Below, one piece after another: positions 8,087-18,000 of a stretch of 64,000 nucleotides of DNA (position 1 is the first letter of the stretch; each line of letters starts with the position of its first letter). The stretch comes from Aquiflexum sp041751335 (GTDB taxonomy: Bacteria > Bacteroidota > Bacteroidia > Cytophagales > Cyclobacteriaceae). The position numbers and the translations under genes were made by a program. The notes beneath the pieces are model-generated. The model worked only from the letters and a program-made list of their open reading frames with translations, made no database searches and was not told the origin of the DNA. Location of the stretch: the NCBI RefSeq assembly GCF_041751335.1, contig NZ_JBGSXS010000231.1, forward strand, positions 15,385-79,384. The letters run 5' to 3'.

Positions 8087-8650
8087 ATGGGAAAATCGAA
8101 ACTGGAAAGGATTGATGAAGTGTTTGGCCTTTATGAAAAGTTTGGACAGACTGATTATATAGGAGAGCCTGTTTCACAGATAGAGCACATGTGTCAGTCT
8201 GCTCAATTGGCCGAAAAATGGGGCTTTGATGAAGAAGTGATATTAGCAGCTTTTTTCCATGATATCGGACATCTCTTTGCATTGGATCAGGATCTTGAAA
8301 ATATGGGAGGATATGGGGTGATGAGCCATGAAAAGTTGGGCGCGGATTTTCTAAGGAAATTGGGATTTCCTGAAAAAATTGCAAAACTAGTAGAGAATCA
8401 TGTACAGGCCAAAAGATATTTGACTTGCAAGTATCCCGAATACTTTCAAAAATTATCTGAAGCAAGTAAAAAGACTTTGGAATACCAAGGCGGCGTGATG
8501 ACTGCTGATGAGGCTGAAGTATTTGAAAAAGATGGATTATTTGAACTTTCCCTAAAAATGCGCACTTGGGATGAGTTGGCCAAAGAAGAGAAAGTCCCCT
8601 TGCCTGATATGGACAGGTATAAAGAGCTGGCATTAAAGGTGATTTCCTGA
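8087..8650 (+). CDS. phnZ: PhnZ-like HD-domain phosphonate oxygenase
   Basis: This 187-residue HD-domain protein belongs to the mixed-valent di-iron oxygenases that cleave the C-P bond of 1-hydroxy-2-aminoethylphosphonate to glycine and phosphate (PhnZ), or to the TIGR03276 set found in phosphonate operons. Counting from the ATG at 8087, Y24 and E27 in YIGEPVSQIEH match the substrate-gating pair of PhnZ. Candidate iron ligands are H34, H58, D59, H81, H105 and D162, nearly the same numbering as in the characterised enzyme. I prefer ATG 8087 to an in-frame TTG at 8072 because it gives that alignment. No PhnY-like 2-oxoglutarate hydroxylase is visible in the window, so the hydroxylated substrate must come from elsewhere or be taken up. 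TmpB-type substrates (trimethylated) remain possible. Confidence 0.85.
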   Translation: MGKSKLERIDEVFGLYEKFGQTDYIGEPVSQIEHMCQSAQLAEKWGFDEEVILAAFFHDIGHLFALDQDLENMGGYGVMSHEKLGADFLRKLGFPEKIAKLVENHVQAKRYLTCKYPEYFQKLSEASKKTLEYQGGVMTADEAEVFEKDGLFELSLKMRTWDELAKEEKVPLPDMDRYKELALKVIS

Positions 8651-8946
8651 AGAACGCAGGTAAAGCTGATTTTTTCACTGATTTAATTATCTGTGTGCAT
8701 CAGTAAAATCAGTTTCATACCTGCCTGAATGCTCACAGCAGGCTGGAGCTTTCCATCAAATGATTCTTTCCCAATAAGAGTCATATCCGCCAATGTGAGT
8801 CTCTACCGCCAACAGCTAATATAAGTGTTTCCCGCCATTGTGAGTGTCACATTTCTCACATTTTTTAGGACAGACCTATCCAACCGCCAATGTGAGTGTC
8901 TCCACTCACATTTCCTTTCCCCTGTGAGTGCCTCCACTCACATCCT
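8651..8946. repeat. Intergenic cluster of inverted repeats (TGTGAGTG family)
   Basis: An imperfect long hairpin at 8657-8722 (CAGGTA...CTGATTTT...AAAATCAG...TACCTG) could end phnZ. It is followed by four units of a CCGCCAATGTGAGTG...CACTCACATT repeat at about 8787-8805, 8832-8860, 8884-8911 and 8922-8943. The last two fold into tight stems such as TGTGAGTGTCTCCACTCACA. The same unit recurs at 10685-10709, on the other side of the neighbouring phosphoesterase gene. Confidence 0.75.
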
Positions 8947-10602
8947 TCAATTGAGTAAAAACCTATCAATCACCCTACCCTCTACATCAACCGCCTCAAA
9001 TTCCAATTGCTCCTGATCCGCTACAATCCATCCAAAATGATGCACCCTGATAAGCTTGTCCATTTTAGGGAATGCTTCCAATTCATCTTCCGGCTCTAGT
9101 TTTCCCCCCGCTCCTCCAACAATGACAAAAGCTGTTTGGTTGGTTTTGTTTTCGATAATCAATCGCTCATAATCATGGGTATGACCGGATACTACCAAAT
9201 CAATCTGTCCTGATTCCCAATAGGGCTTTAATAAATCCAAAATACATTTCTCTCCCTTGTAGCCCTTCCAACCTTGACTGAAAGGTGGTTGATGGACAAA
9301 TACAATTTTCCAATACGCATTTTTCCAAGCTTCGGAATTAATGGTTTTCTGGAACCAGTCATTTTGTTCTGAATGTATATTGACGCCCACAGGAAAGTTT
9401 TCATTAGGGTCTAGAGCTATAAATGCGCAGGGACCTTCCTGCCAAAATTGATAGTTTTTCTGATTTTGGTATTTCAGGTTTTTTTTAAAATTGGTTGGAA
9501 TCCAATCATTATAACTGTTGTCATAATCATGGTTGCCCGGAAAAAGATAATGTGGGACAGGTACTTCATGTAATTGCCTGAGCAACTTGACATATTGCCA
9601 TGAGTTTCCTCCATTTCCCACCAAATCACCAATTCCTACCGTAAATTGAGGGTTTTTAATTTTCATCTGATTGGTGATTTCAGAGAAAGTTTCCCAGTCC
9701 CCTTGACTGTCTGCCCATACTGTGAAAGAAACTGATTTTGTAGAGGCAGATAGCGTGGCTTTAAAAAGAGGTGAAATTGTTTTATTCATTTTGAAATGGA
9801 AGTAATGGCATTTCTTAGAAGAAACAATGGCACTAAAAACTCCATTTTCTTCCTTTACATCTTTTGTATTCAAAACCATATTTGGATCATGCCCGAAATG
9901 TAATTTTGCATGAGCATTTTTTTCTCCCGTCCATCTCAATATCAAACTATCTTTGCTTATTGGAATGAGCACAGGAGAACTGTACCAAATCGGGTAGTCC
10001 TCCCAGTTTTCTGGATGAATATCTTCTGTCCAAAAGTTTTCTTTGGCTTTTTGGAGCGCTATTTCAAAGTTGTTTTGCTTTTCATTCAAATGTTTTTCCA
10101 ATACTTCCCGTTTCACCCAAAATACTTGCTTCAATCCTCCTGAAGCTGCATCATTGATGACCCGGATCTTGATTTGGAGTGGTGTTTCGGTTGATCCTTC
10201 AAAAGGGAAAAACAACTCAGAATTTTGCATGACCCTAACTCCGTTGACCCAAAGTTGCGCACCATCATCGGCATTGATCCATAGATAACCTTCTGCCAAT
10301 TCCAATGTATTTGAATACCAAATATTGCTGTTAGGATAGGGGATTCTATGAGGAAGTTGGATTTTTTCTCCAAGGGTAATCTCAGGAAATGATGCGGTTT
10401 TACCGGGGATTGTGTCCCAGCCGTAAAATTCCCAACCCTCTTCCAACAGCAATTTTTCCTCTTTTGGGATGATTTGAAATACTGAAAGATTTCCTATGGA
10501 GTCCAAATAGGTGAAAGCAGAACCGGAGTAGGTCGGTGTAAACTCTTCCCGTTTACATGAAATCAGCATAAGTAAGACAAAAAGAAAAAAAGTGTTTTTC
10601 AT
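8947..10602 (-). CDS. Lipoprotein metallophosphoesterase
   Basis: This 551-residue calcineurin-like phosphoesterase is anchored as a lipoprotein. I start it at the ATG at 10602, since MKNTFFLFVLLMLISC gives a clean lipobox (Cys16); the longer frame to 10704 lacks any signal character. The N-terminal half has a beta-sandwich region with YLWINADDGAQLWVNG, like a sugar- or PA14-type domain, and a purple-acid-phosphatase-like segment (ARLHFGHD type). The C-terminal catalytic domain shows WADSQGD, GIGDLVGNGG, GNHDYDNS, VFVHQPPF and SGHTHDYER, so unlike the phosphoesterase at 1.7 kb its GNHD is intact. It follows the phospholipase C gene on the same strand after 212 bp with a repeat. It probably frees phosphate from organic esters at the cell surface. 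Confidence 0.85.
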   Translation of the reverse strand: MKNTFFLFVLLMLISCKREEFTPTYSGSAFTYLDSIGNLSVFQIIPKEEKLLLEEGWEFYGWDTIPGKTASFPEITLGEKIQLPHRIPYPNSNIWYSNTLELAEGYLWINADDGAQLWVNGVRVMQNSELFFPFEGSTETPLQIKIRVINDAASGGLKQVFWVKREVLEKHLNEKQNNFEIALQKAKENFWTEDIHPENWEDYPIWYSSPVLIPISKDSLILRWTGEKNAHAKLHFGHDPNMVLNTKDVKEENGVFSAIVSSKKCHYFHFKMNKTISPLFKATLSASTKSVSFTVWADSQGDWETFSEITNQMKIKNPQFTVGIGDLVGNGGNSWQYVKLLRQLHEVPVPHYLFPGNHDYDNSYNDWIPTNFKKNLKYQNQKNYQFWQEGPCAFIALDPNENFPVGVNIHSEQNDWFQKTINSEAWKNAYWKIVFVHQPPFSQGWKGYKGEKCILDLLKPYWESGQIDLVVSGHTHDYERLIIENKTNQTAFVIVGGAGGKLEPEDELEAFPKMDKLIRVHHFGWIVADQEQLEFEAVDVEGRVIDRFLLN

Positions 10603-10684
10603 GAGATAGTTAAATGGGGCAAAAAACTTTAGTAGAATATTTATTTCTCTTCGTGTTTTTTTGATGAATAAAACTTCATTCTTA

Positions 10685-10709
10685 GCCAATGTGAGTGTCC
10701 TCACTCACA
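10685..10709. repeat. TGTGAGTG-family inverted repeat, outlying copy
   Basis: GCCAATGTGAGTGTCC followed by TCACTCACA repeats the unit found four times at 8787-8943. It lies between the phospholipase C gene and the lipoprotein phosphoesterase gene, so the phosphoesterase gene is bracketed by the repeat family. A weaker relative (TGTATGTGTCCTCAATCACG) follows to about 10754. Confidence 0.65.
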
Positions 10710-10814
10710 ACTTTCAGTTCACACCTTCGTCAATGTATGTGTCCTCAATCACGTTCTTTAACCCAAATCTATCACTTACCTTTTCTACCAAATCCACTTC
10801 CAACAATCCGATTT

Positions 10815-13364
10815 TCAAACATTAAAAGTATCACTGTCAATTGTTAGATCCCCCATTTGAGGGTCTGTTTTTGATGCCAATCCTGTCTCAATTCTTCCGG
10901 CAAACCTTCTTTCAAAATTACTGTCATTCTTAGTCTTGAGAGAAAAATCATACCATCCATAGCTTTTATCTGTTTCAATGGTGATGGTTTTTTTTGCCAT
11001 TGACCTGATGCTGAATGCTTTCATTTCCTTTCCGTAGGCCTGATCTTCAAGAAGGCAATTGACAGTTTTTGAAATGTCCTTATTTTCCATGTGTATAAGA
11101 AGCAGCGGTTTTTTTGGATTAGAAATGTCGTAGGTGGTGTTAACTTCCAACAATAACTCTCCCTTTTCCCCCCTGAAACTTCTGAAAAAACCATTCGGGC
11201 CATAAGCTTCCAAGTGATAGTAATCATTTTCAAAATTTTCCAGCGGCCATTCATAATCCAGTTCAGTACCTGCCTCCAAAGCAAAATCCCAGGATTTCAT
11301 AGATTTCCATTGACCATTTTCCAAATACTTGATCTGACTGTAAACTTGAAAAGGCACACCTGCAGTTTTGTCTCCAAATAATTCCTTTCCATTTTGAAAA
11401 TTTATTCGGAAATTTTGCTGAATAGGATCTAATGACCCATCGACGTAAAGTTCATAAGGAAGGGTAGAGGAGTTTCTGATTCCAGCTTCCTGTTTTGGCA
11501 AAATGGGGGATGCTATCCCCTTTTCTTTGAGGCTTTTGATTTCTTCGGTTTTTAAGGGCGTAAAATTATTGGGCATGTCTTTAAAACTTGCTTGGTGTAT
11601 CATGGACATAAACGCTTTTTGCTGAACAGATTTTGGAAAACCGATTTTCTCACCATTATATGGTCTGAAAGCAGAGGTGAGGTCACCGCAAACTGTCCTT
11701 CTCCAAGAATTGATATTTTCTTCTTTTATGTCTTTTCCTGTTTTGTGTTTTAGGAATTTTTCCAAAAACATCAGAGAAGAGGTCAGATCACAAACCTCAG
11801 AGTTGACCCATCCTCCTCTTGTCCAAGGAGAAGCAATGATCAAAGGAACCCTATATCCTAGACCAATCGGACTTTGCCGGGCATTTTCCGGTCCCATTCC
11901 AGGCTTTGAAAGTTCCTCTTCCATGGTGACAAATTCATCTTTGGTGCTGATGCCTGAAGTATATTTGCCCGAATCATTATTGGTAGGATGCGGTGCGACG
12001 AATGGAGGGATATGGTCAAAATACCCATCGTTTTCATCGTAGTTGAGGATAAAAATGGTTTTCTTCCAGACTTCTGGATTTTCAGTCAGGATATTCATTA
12101 CTTCAGAAAGGTACCAAGCCCCATACCAAGGGGCAGATGGATGATCGGAAAATTTCTGAGGAGCGACCAACCAACTTACTGTTGGCAATTTGCCATCCTT
12201 TACATCCTTTCGGAATTCATGTAAGATATCTCCTTTTGGAACTTTGGTTTTGAATTTTTCCCCATCCTTTTCATATTCCATCCATTCTGTATCATGAAAA
12301 TGAGGGTCTGAATCATTGATGGTAAAAGCCTTTTGATGAAGATTTTTTTCTGCTTCAGGTAGTTTGGCAAAATTATCCGGATGGTATTTTATCAAGGCAT
12401 CTTTGACATAGGCCAGTTTTGCTTTGTTTTCAGCAAGCCCTTTTTCTTGTCCTTCTACAGGATTGGATTTCATGGTTGCTTCCAAATCAGCTATGGTCTG
12501 CACCAATTGCTTTTCAGCCTCCTGCAAAAACGGATAATGGCTTTTGGCAAACCTGACATGGTATTGCTTGAACCATTCCAGATTATTGTCTGTGAAATTT
12601 CCCAAAAGACTTTCATCTTCCCCCTCTAATCCAGAGGAAAGACTGATTTCATTTTGGTACACCCTCCAAGAAACACCGTTTTCTTCCAATCTTTCCGGAT
12701 AGGTTTTCCAGTCAACTTCGTTGCTATAAGTCGCTTCTGAATTTCTTACAACTGAAAGGCCTGTTTTGGGATCCCTGCTTTTTCCGGTCCAAAAATACAT
12801 ACGGTTGGTAGTCGTACCGGTCAGGGCAGAACAAAAATGCTGATCGCAGACCGTGAAGGCATCAGCCAAAGCATAGTAAAACGGGAGGTCCTCACGGGTA
12901 TAATATCCCATGGTCAGCGGTACATGGCTGAATTCTTTGGTGCCGGGCCGTTTGGCCTCTATCCATCCATCATATTTTCCCTCATTTCGGGCATCCACCT
13001 GATTTTCCCAAGAATGAGGGATGTCCTTCATCCAAGTCGCTTTGGTGTTTTGGATATCCAAATGAAATGGTTTGAAAGTATTTCCTTCTTTATCTTTTTG
13101 CAGCCAAACCAGTAATCCGTCCTGAAGTCTGATGGCCCTAGGGTCATTGAATCCACGGACACCTTGAAGTGAACCCAAAGCATGGTCGAAGGATCTGTTT
13201 TCCTGCATCAAAAAAACTACATGTTCGGCATCATAAAAAGTACTTCCTTCTTCAGGACTTATGGCCATTGCTTTTTGAATGGCTTGAGGAATTCCTCCCC
13301 AAAGTGCCATCCCTCCTGAAAAAACAGTTGCCTGTTTTAAAAATTCTCTTCGATTGCTTTTCAT
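10815..13364 (-). CDS. Phosphocholine-specific phospholipase C, Tat-exported
   Basis: This 849-residue enzyme should hydrolyse phosphatidylcholine or sphingomyelin to diglyceride/ceramide and phosphocholine outside the inner membrane. The N-terminus has a twin-arginine signal (NRREFLKQA, residues 4-12). The phosphoesterase (PF04185-type) domain covers about residues 45-560, with FLMQENRSFDHALG near 50-65, TGTTTNRMYFWTGKS near 190, and LNYDENDGYFDHIPPP-like motif around 440. Two C-terminal DUF756-like beta domains (about 620-735 and 745-845) are typical of the bacterial PC-PLC family. It lies 72 bp downstream of susD on the same strand. In many bacteria such enzymes respond to phosphate starvation, which fits the neighbours. 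Confidence 0.92.
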   Translation of the reverse strand: MKSNRREFLKQATVFSGGMALWGGIPQAIQKAMAISPEEGSTFYDAEHVVFLMQENRSFDHALGSLQGVRGFNDPRAIRLQDGLLVWLQKDKEGNTFKPFHLDIQNTKATWMKDIPHSWENQVDARNEGKYDGWIEAKRPGTKEFSHVPLTMGYYTREDLPFYYALADAFTVCDQHFCSALTGTTTNRMYFWTGKSRDPKTGLSVVRNSEATYSNEVDWKTYPERLEENGVSWRVYQNEISLSSGLEGEDESLLGNFTDNNLEWFKQYHVRFAKSHYPFLQEAEKQLVQTIADLEATMKSNPVEGQEKGLAENKAKLAYVKDALIKYHPDNFAKLPEAEKNLHQKAFTINDSDPHFHDTEWMEYEKDGEKFKTKVPKGDILHEFRKDVKDGKLPTVSWLVAPQKFSDHPSAPWYGAWYLSEVMNILTENPEVWKKTIFILNYDENDGYFDHIPPFVAPHPTNNDSGKYTSGISTKDEFVTMEEELSKPGMGPENARQSPIGLGYRVPLIIASPWTRGGWVNSEVCDLTSSLMFLEKFLKHKTGKDIKEENINSWRRTVCGDLTSAFRPYNGEKIGFPKSVQQKAFMSMIHQASFKDMPNNFTPLKTEEIKSLKEKGIASPILPKQEAGIRNSSTLPYELYVDGSLDPIQQNFRINFQNGKELFGDKTAGVPFQVYSQIKYLENGQWKSMKSWDFALEAGTELDYEWPLENFENDYYHLEAYGPNGFFRSFRGEKGELLLEVNTTYDISNPKKPLLLIHMENKDISKTVNCLLEDQAYGKEMKAFSIRSMAKKTITIETDKSYGWYDFSLKTKNDSNFERRFAGRIETGLASKTDPQMGDLTIDSDTFNV

Positions 13365-13380
13365 AGGTTATTGCAATAAA

Positions 13381-13413
13381 CCTGCCCATACCATATGTTT
13401 TGGTACAGGCAGG
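13381..13413. repeat. Hairpin between susD and phospholipase C
   Basis: CCTGCCCATACCA and TGGTACAGGCAGG pair with small mismatches over a short loop. It lies in the 72-bp gap between susD and the phospholipase gene on the minus strand. There is only a weak T run on that strand, so it may attenuate rather than stop transcription. Confidence 0.6.
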
Positions 13414-13436
13414 GGATTTAATTTTAAGATTCTTAT

Positions 13437-15002
13437 TTATCTAACTACATCCCACCAAACCCTGGTAGAAATGCGGTCTTCACCTTGTCTAGTGATGGCA
13501 GCCCGGTAATTGTCTTCATTCAGCGCCTGAACAGAAGAAGGGTACATAAATCTTCTTGGTACATTGGGCTCAAATGCTGCAGGACCGGGTACAATTTCAG
13601 GGTATCCGGTTCTTCTCCAATCATACCAGTTTTCTAATCCTGAGAAAAACAGAGATAACCATTTTTGAGTACCAATTTTTCCAAGTTTTTCCAGCTGTGT
13701 TCCGGTGTAGGATACTTTTGTTTGGTTAAAATAATCATTTCCAACCTGTAATCTATCGGCTATCTGTGGCAGGTTGACCAATCTATATCGGCTTTCATAA
13801 TAATCAAATGAAGCATTCACACCATTCAGGTAATATTCCTCGGCACTTCCTGTGGTGATGAAGCCTCTTTCCCTAGCCTCAGCTAAGATAAACTGCAACT
13901 CAGAATAATTCATCAGAATAGTTTGATAACCTAAAGGGTTGGCTAAATCAGTACACTGATCACATGACCAAAGAAAACCAATTCTGGAAATATAATTTGA
14001 ACCACCTCTTGCAGGATCTCCGGAAGGAGAATATTGCAGTGCTTCTTCATCAGAAAGTCCATTGGGTACACCTTGGTAATCTTCAGTATCACCGATAATT
14101 TCTGCCCCCGATTCATTGGTTGGCTGGGCATAAGCAAATAACCGAGGGTCATTGAGGTCTTTAAGTGTCAGCTCCATGTTTTTGCTCAACCTGTATTCAT
14201 CAAATGACCCTGACCGGGTAGTGTAAAGGTCATGTTGGTTAGGAACATCAGGGAGATGCTGTAGCATTGCATGATCATTGTTTCCTGTGAATATTGGAAA
14301 CTGCGCAGGGTTGGATAGAATCTGTTGCATTTCAACAGAAGGGTCTTTCCTCAATGAAATTCGCATCAAAGCCCTTAACCTTAAAGAGTTTGCGAATTTT
14401 CTCCATTTGGTAATATCTCCTCCAAAAAGGATATCTCCTCTTATTGCTTCATTGCTAGTTCCCAAAAGCTCATTGGCTTCTCTTAATTCCTTGAGGATTC
14501 CTTCATAGATTGCCTCTTGACTGTCAAAAACAGGGTAGTTGACACTTTCTTTGGCCAAAGTGGCTTCGGAGTAAGGAAGCTCCCCATAAGCATCAGTCAT
14601 AAAGGCATATTGAAAAGCCCTTAATACTTTTGCTATACCTACATAATTGTTCTGTCCGAGAGGCTCAGATATCAGGATGATATTGTTCAAATCTCTCATG
14701 GAATTGAAGAAAGTACCATAGGGATTGCCAAATGGTCCCCAGTTGTAACGATCTTCGTTGGTAAATTGGATTTTTGCAGTGTACTGCATCACTACATTTC
14801 CAATACCCCAGGCCTGACCTGCTACCTGCCCCGCAGTACTTCTAATTACGGTAGGCAGCAACAATGAGGAGGGAACGACTTCAGGAGAGTTTGGATTGGA
14901 ATTGATTTCTTCAAAATCTCCAGTACAAGATGCAATCCAGCCGATTTGAAGGACAAGGATAGCAGTGAAAAGTTTTTTGATATTCAGTTTCATGATTTTC
15001 AA
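13437..15002 (-). CDS. SusD/RagB-like outer-membrane lipoprotein
   Basis: This 521-residue SusD-family lipoprotein is the lid that captures substrate over its TonB-linked partner. The signal peptide ends in a lipobox IASC (Cys26), followed by the usual linker GDFEEINSNPNSPE. TPR-like helices cover the N-terminal half (LRAFQYAFMTDAYGELPYSE, LRLRALMRISLR), and the C-terminus (WYDWRRTGYPEI, RRFMYPSSVQALN) matches the SusD-like_2 type seen with non-glycan transporters. The gene begins 19 bp after susC. Because phospholipase C and phosphoesterase genes follow it, the cargo is more likely a phospholipid-derived or other organophosphorus compound than a glycan; that is inference. Confidence 0.92.
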   Translation of the reverse strand: MKIMKLNIKKLFTAILVLQIGWIASCTGDFEEINSNPNSPEVVPSSLLLPTVIRSTAGQVAGQAWGIGNVVMQYTAKIQFTNEDRYNWGPFGNPYGTFFNSMRDLNNIILISEPLGQNNYVGIAKVLRAFQYAFMTDAYGELPYSEATLAKESVNYPVFDSQEAIYEGILKELREANELLGTSNEAIRGDILFGGDITKWRKFANSLRLRALMRISLRKDPSVEMQQILSNPAQFPIFTGNNDHAMLQHLPDVPNQHDLYTTRSGSFDEYRLSKNMELTLKDLNDPRLFAYAQPTNESGAEIIGDTEDYQGVPNGLSDEEALQYSPSGDPARGGSNYISRIGFLWSCDQCTDLANPLGYQTILMNYSELQFILAEARERGFITTGSAEEYYLNGVNASFDYYESRYRLVNLPQIADRLQVGNDYFNQTKVSYTGTQLEKLGKIGTQKWLSLFFSGLENWYDWRRTGYPEIVPGPAAFEPNVPRRFMYPSSVQALNEDNYRAAITRQGEDRISTRVWWDVVR

Positions 15003-15021
15003 TTTTCAGATGATTGGTGGA

Positions 15022-18000
15022 TTAAAACTTAGCATTTAGATTAAATCCAAAGTTTCGTGTAGAAGGAAAGGCCATATTTTCAACGCCTGGCTGAAGTGTT
15101 CCTCCAGACATTGATAATGTCTCAGGATCAAAGTGTGGATTTTCAGTCCATAAAGCAAGGTTTCTTCCTACCACAGACAATCTCACATCTTGAATGGGTA
15201 GGTTTCCGAACCATTTCTTTGGTAGATTGTATCCGAAAATTACCTCACGAAGTTTGATGAAAGAGGCGTCATATTTGGCCGCTTCTACATTGTTTCTTTC
15301 ATAATATCTATTGTGCCAGTTTCTAGAGGTGATTTTGATGTCATTTGGTCTGAAGGTTCCATCTCCATTTGCAATTACCCCCGGGCTTACAATTCCATTT
15401 CCTTCTATAGTAAGGTCATATCCATTTTCCCTTCCCAACAGGGTTTCTTCCAATTGACCGGAAGTGCTGCCGATGGTTTTTGTTCTTGAGACTACTATTC
15501 CCCCATAACGGACGTCAAAGAGGAATCCGAAGGAGAAGTTTTTATAGGTAAAACTGTTTTGTATACCCACCATCCAGTCAGGATTATAATTTCCCTGAAG
15601 GACCAACTCAGAATCTCTAAGGGGTGTGCCTGTACTGTTGTGGATGATTTCTCCGAAGTAAGGACTATTTGGATCATCAACCCTTGCAAATCCAACTCCA
15701 TACATATTTCCCATTCTTTCACCGATCCTAGCCTGTACAAAAGCGCCGTTACGTTCTGTCAAAGTATAAGTGTCCAATCCTTCTGTCAGTTCTATTACCT
15801 TACCTCTGTTTCTGGTAAAGTTGGCCATAACATCCCATCTAAAGCCATTGTTTTTTCTTATTGGATTGGCCATAGCTATAATTTCAATTCCCTGATTCTG
15901 GATTTTACCGGCGTTGATGATACGGCTATTGTAGCCTGTGGCAATGTCCAAAGTGATTGGAATAATCTGATCTCTTGTAATGTTATTGTAATAGGTGAAA
16001 TCCAATCCTAACCTACCTTGAAAAAATCTGAGATCAAGTCCAAATTCCGTAGATGCGGTTCTTTCAGGTCTCAATTCCGCATTGGATAGGACAGAGGACT
16101 CTGTTTTAGCCTGATCCGATCCCCATGCGATCTGATTGTTGAAAACATTCGTCAAGCTGAAAGGAGAAGTATCATTTCCGACTTCTGCATAAGCTGCCCT
16201 AACTTTCACCAAAGACACATTTCTGGGCATTTCTATCATGTCTGAAATGATACCACTTACCGTTGCTGATGGATAGAAGTAAGAGTTGTTATTTACCGGA
16301 AGGGTAGAAGACCAGTCATTTCTTCCCGTGATATCCAAAAACAGGATATTCTTATACCCGATTTGGCCAAATCCGTAAAGCGAATTAATTTTTTTGCGGG
16401 AATTAAATTGCTCTGTCTGTAAAGCGACCGCGGTATTGGTAAAGTTGTAAATATTTGGAATCAACAATTCAGGAGCAACCAATTGAAGAAATCTGTTTTC
16501 TTGTGACATCAGGTTTCCACCCAAAGCAATGTTATAGGTCCAAGTAGCACTGGTAGTTTCAGAGTAAGTCAGCAAAAAGTCTGAGTTCCTTTCATTGAAA
16601 GACACATTGTCCTCTCGGTAATTACCTCTTGGGAACCTTTGGGTGGAGAATGCTCTTTTTCTGTCTCTTATCTCATTGTAATTGTCTACACCTGTCCTTA
16701 GCATGAGGCTAAGTTTATCTGTGATTTGATAATTCAATACGAGATTTCCAAAAATCCTATTCTTTTGCTGTCCGTTGGTATTTTCATATACTGTGAAATA
16801 TGGATTGTCATGGTAGTTGTAGTTGTAATTGAACTGCTGAACCCCTTCTAATCCAGGCATCCAATAATCTCTCAAGTTTCTTGTATTGATCTGCCTACCA
16901 TACCAAATCCATAAGTACATCAGGTTCTCTGTTCCGTAACTGATATTTGGTCTATTACCTGAATTGGTATTCTGATAATTGATTGTTGTATTTAAGGTCA
17001 GTTTGTTTGGGATGATTTGAATTCCTGAATTCAATGCCAATGTATTTCGTTTAAGGTCTGTATTGGGTACTATACCTTTTTGATCCAAATTAGTCCAAGA
17101 AAACCGCACGTTTGCCTTTTCAGTGTCCCCTGCAATTGAAACATTATTTGCCAATGTCACACCGGTTCTGAAAAAGTCATTGATGTTGTTTGGCTGAGGA
17201 ACCCAAGGGGTGGAATTGATGGTACTTCCTGCTGGCGCATTTAAATCACCTCCTCTAAAACCAGCAACATTTCTTGGTGAATCAAATTGTGGAATAGACA
17301 ATCCGGTATTCATGTTAGGACCCCAACTTTCATCAACTCCATCGGCAATACCTGCTCCGGCACCATTGACAAATGCAAATTGACCGTTATTTCCCTGTCC
17401 ATATCGATCTTGCCATTTGGGCATCACCAAAGGATTGTCAAAAGTGGTGTTGGAATTAATGGTCACTCCTAACCCCTTTTTTCCTTTTCCAGATTTGGTT
17501 GTGATCAAAATAGCCCCGTTAGCCGCTCTTGAACCATATAGTGCCGCCGCCGCCGGGCCTTTCAACACTGTCATGGACGCAATGTCATCAGGATTGATCT
17601 CTCCTGCGGCATTTCCATAATCCACTTCCTGCCCACCTCTACCTGAAGATCCCACTATATTATTGCTTATAGGAATCCCATCCACTACAAATAAGGGTTG
17701 GTTGGCATTGATATTCAATGAGGACTCCCCGCGTATGGTAACCCGCGTAGATCCACCCAAAGTACTTGACCCGTTGGTGATCTGTACACCTGCAACCCGA
17801 CCGCTTAAGGAATTCAAAACGTTTGTTTCCCGAGCTTCGGAAAATCTATCTCCATCTACTGTTTGAACCGAATATCCAAGGGCTTTGGCATCTCTTTCCA
17901 TTCCGAGTGCAGTGATGACCACTTCACTCATCTCAAAACCTTCTTGCAGTGTAACATTCATAAGGTTTGCATTGCCGACCACTCTATCCAATTTTTCAAA

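Noticed and set aside
8055..8678. 207-codon minus-strand ORF opposite phnZ
   Set aside because: It is the antisense of a gene with complete PhnZ active-site motifs and has no protein-family character.
10603..10704. N-terminal extension of the lipoprotein phosphoesterase
   Set aside because: The extra 34 residues have no signal character and partly overlap an intergenic repeat; the internal ATG gives a perfect lipobox.
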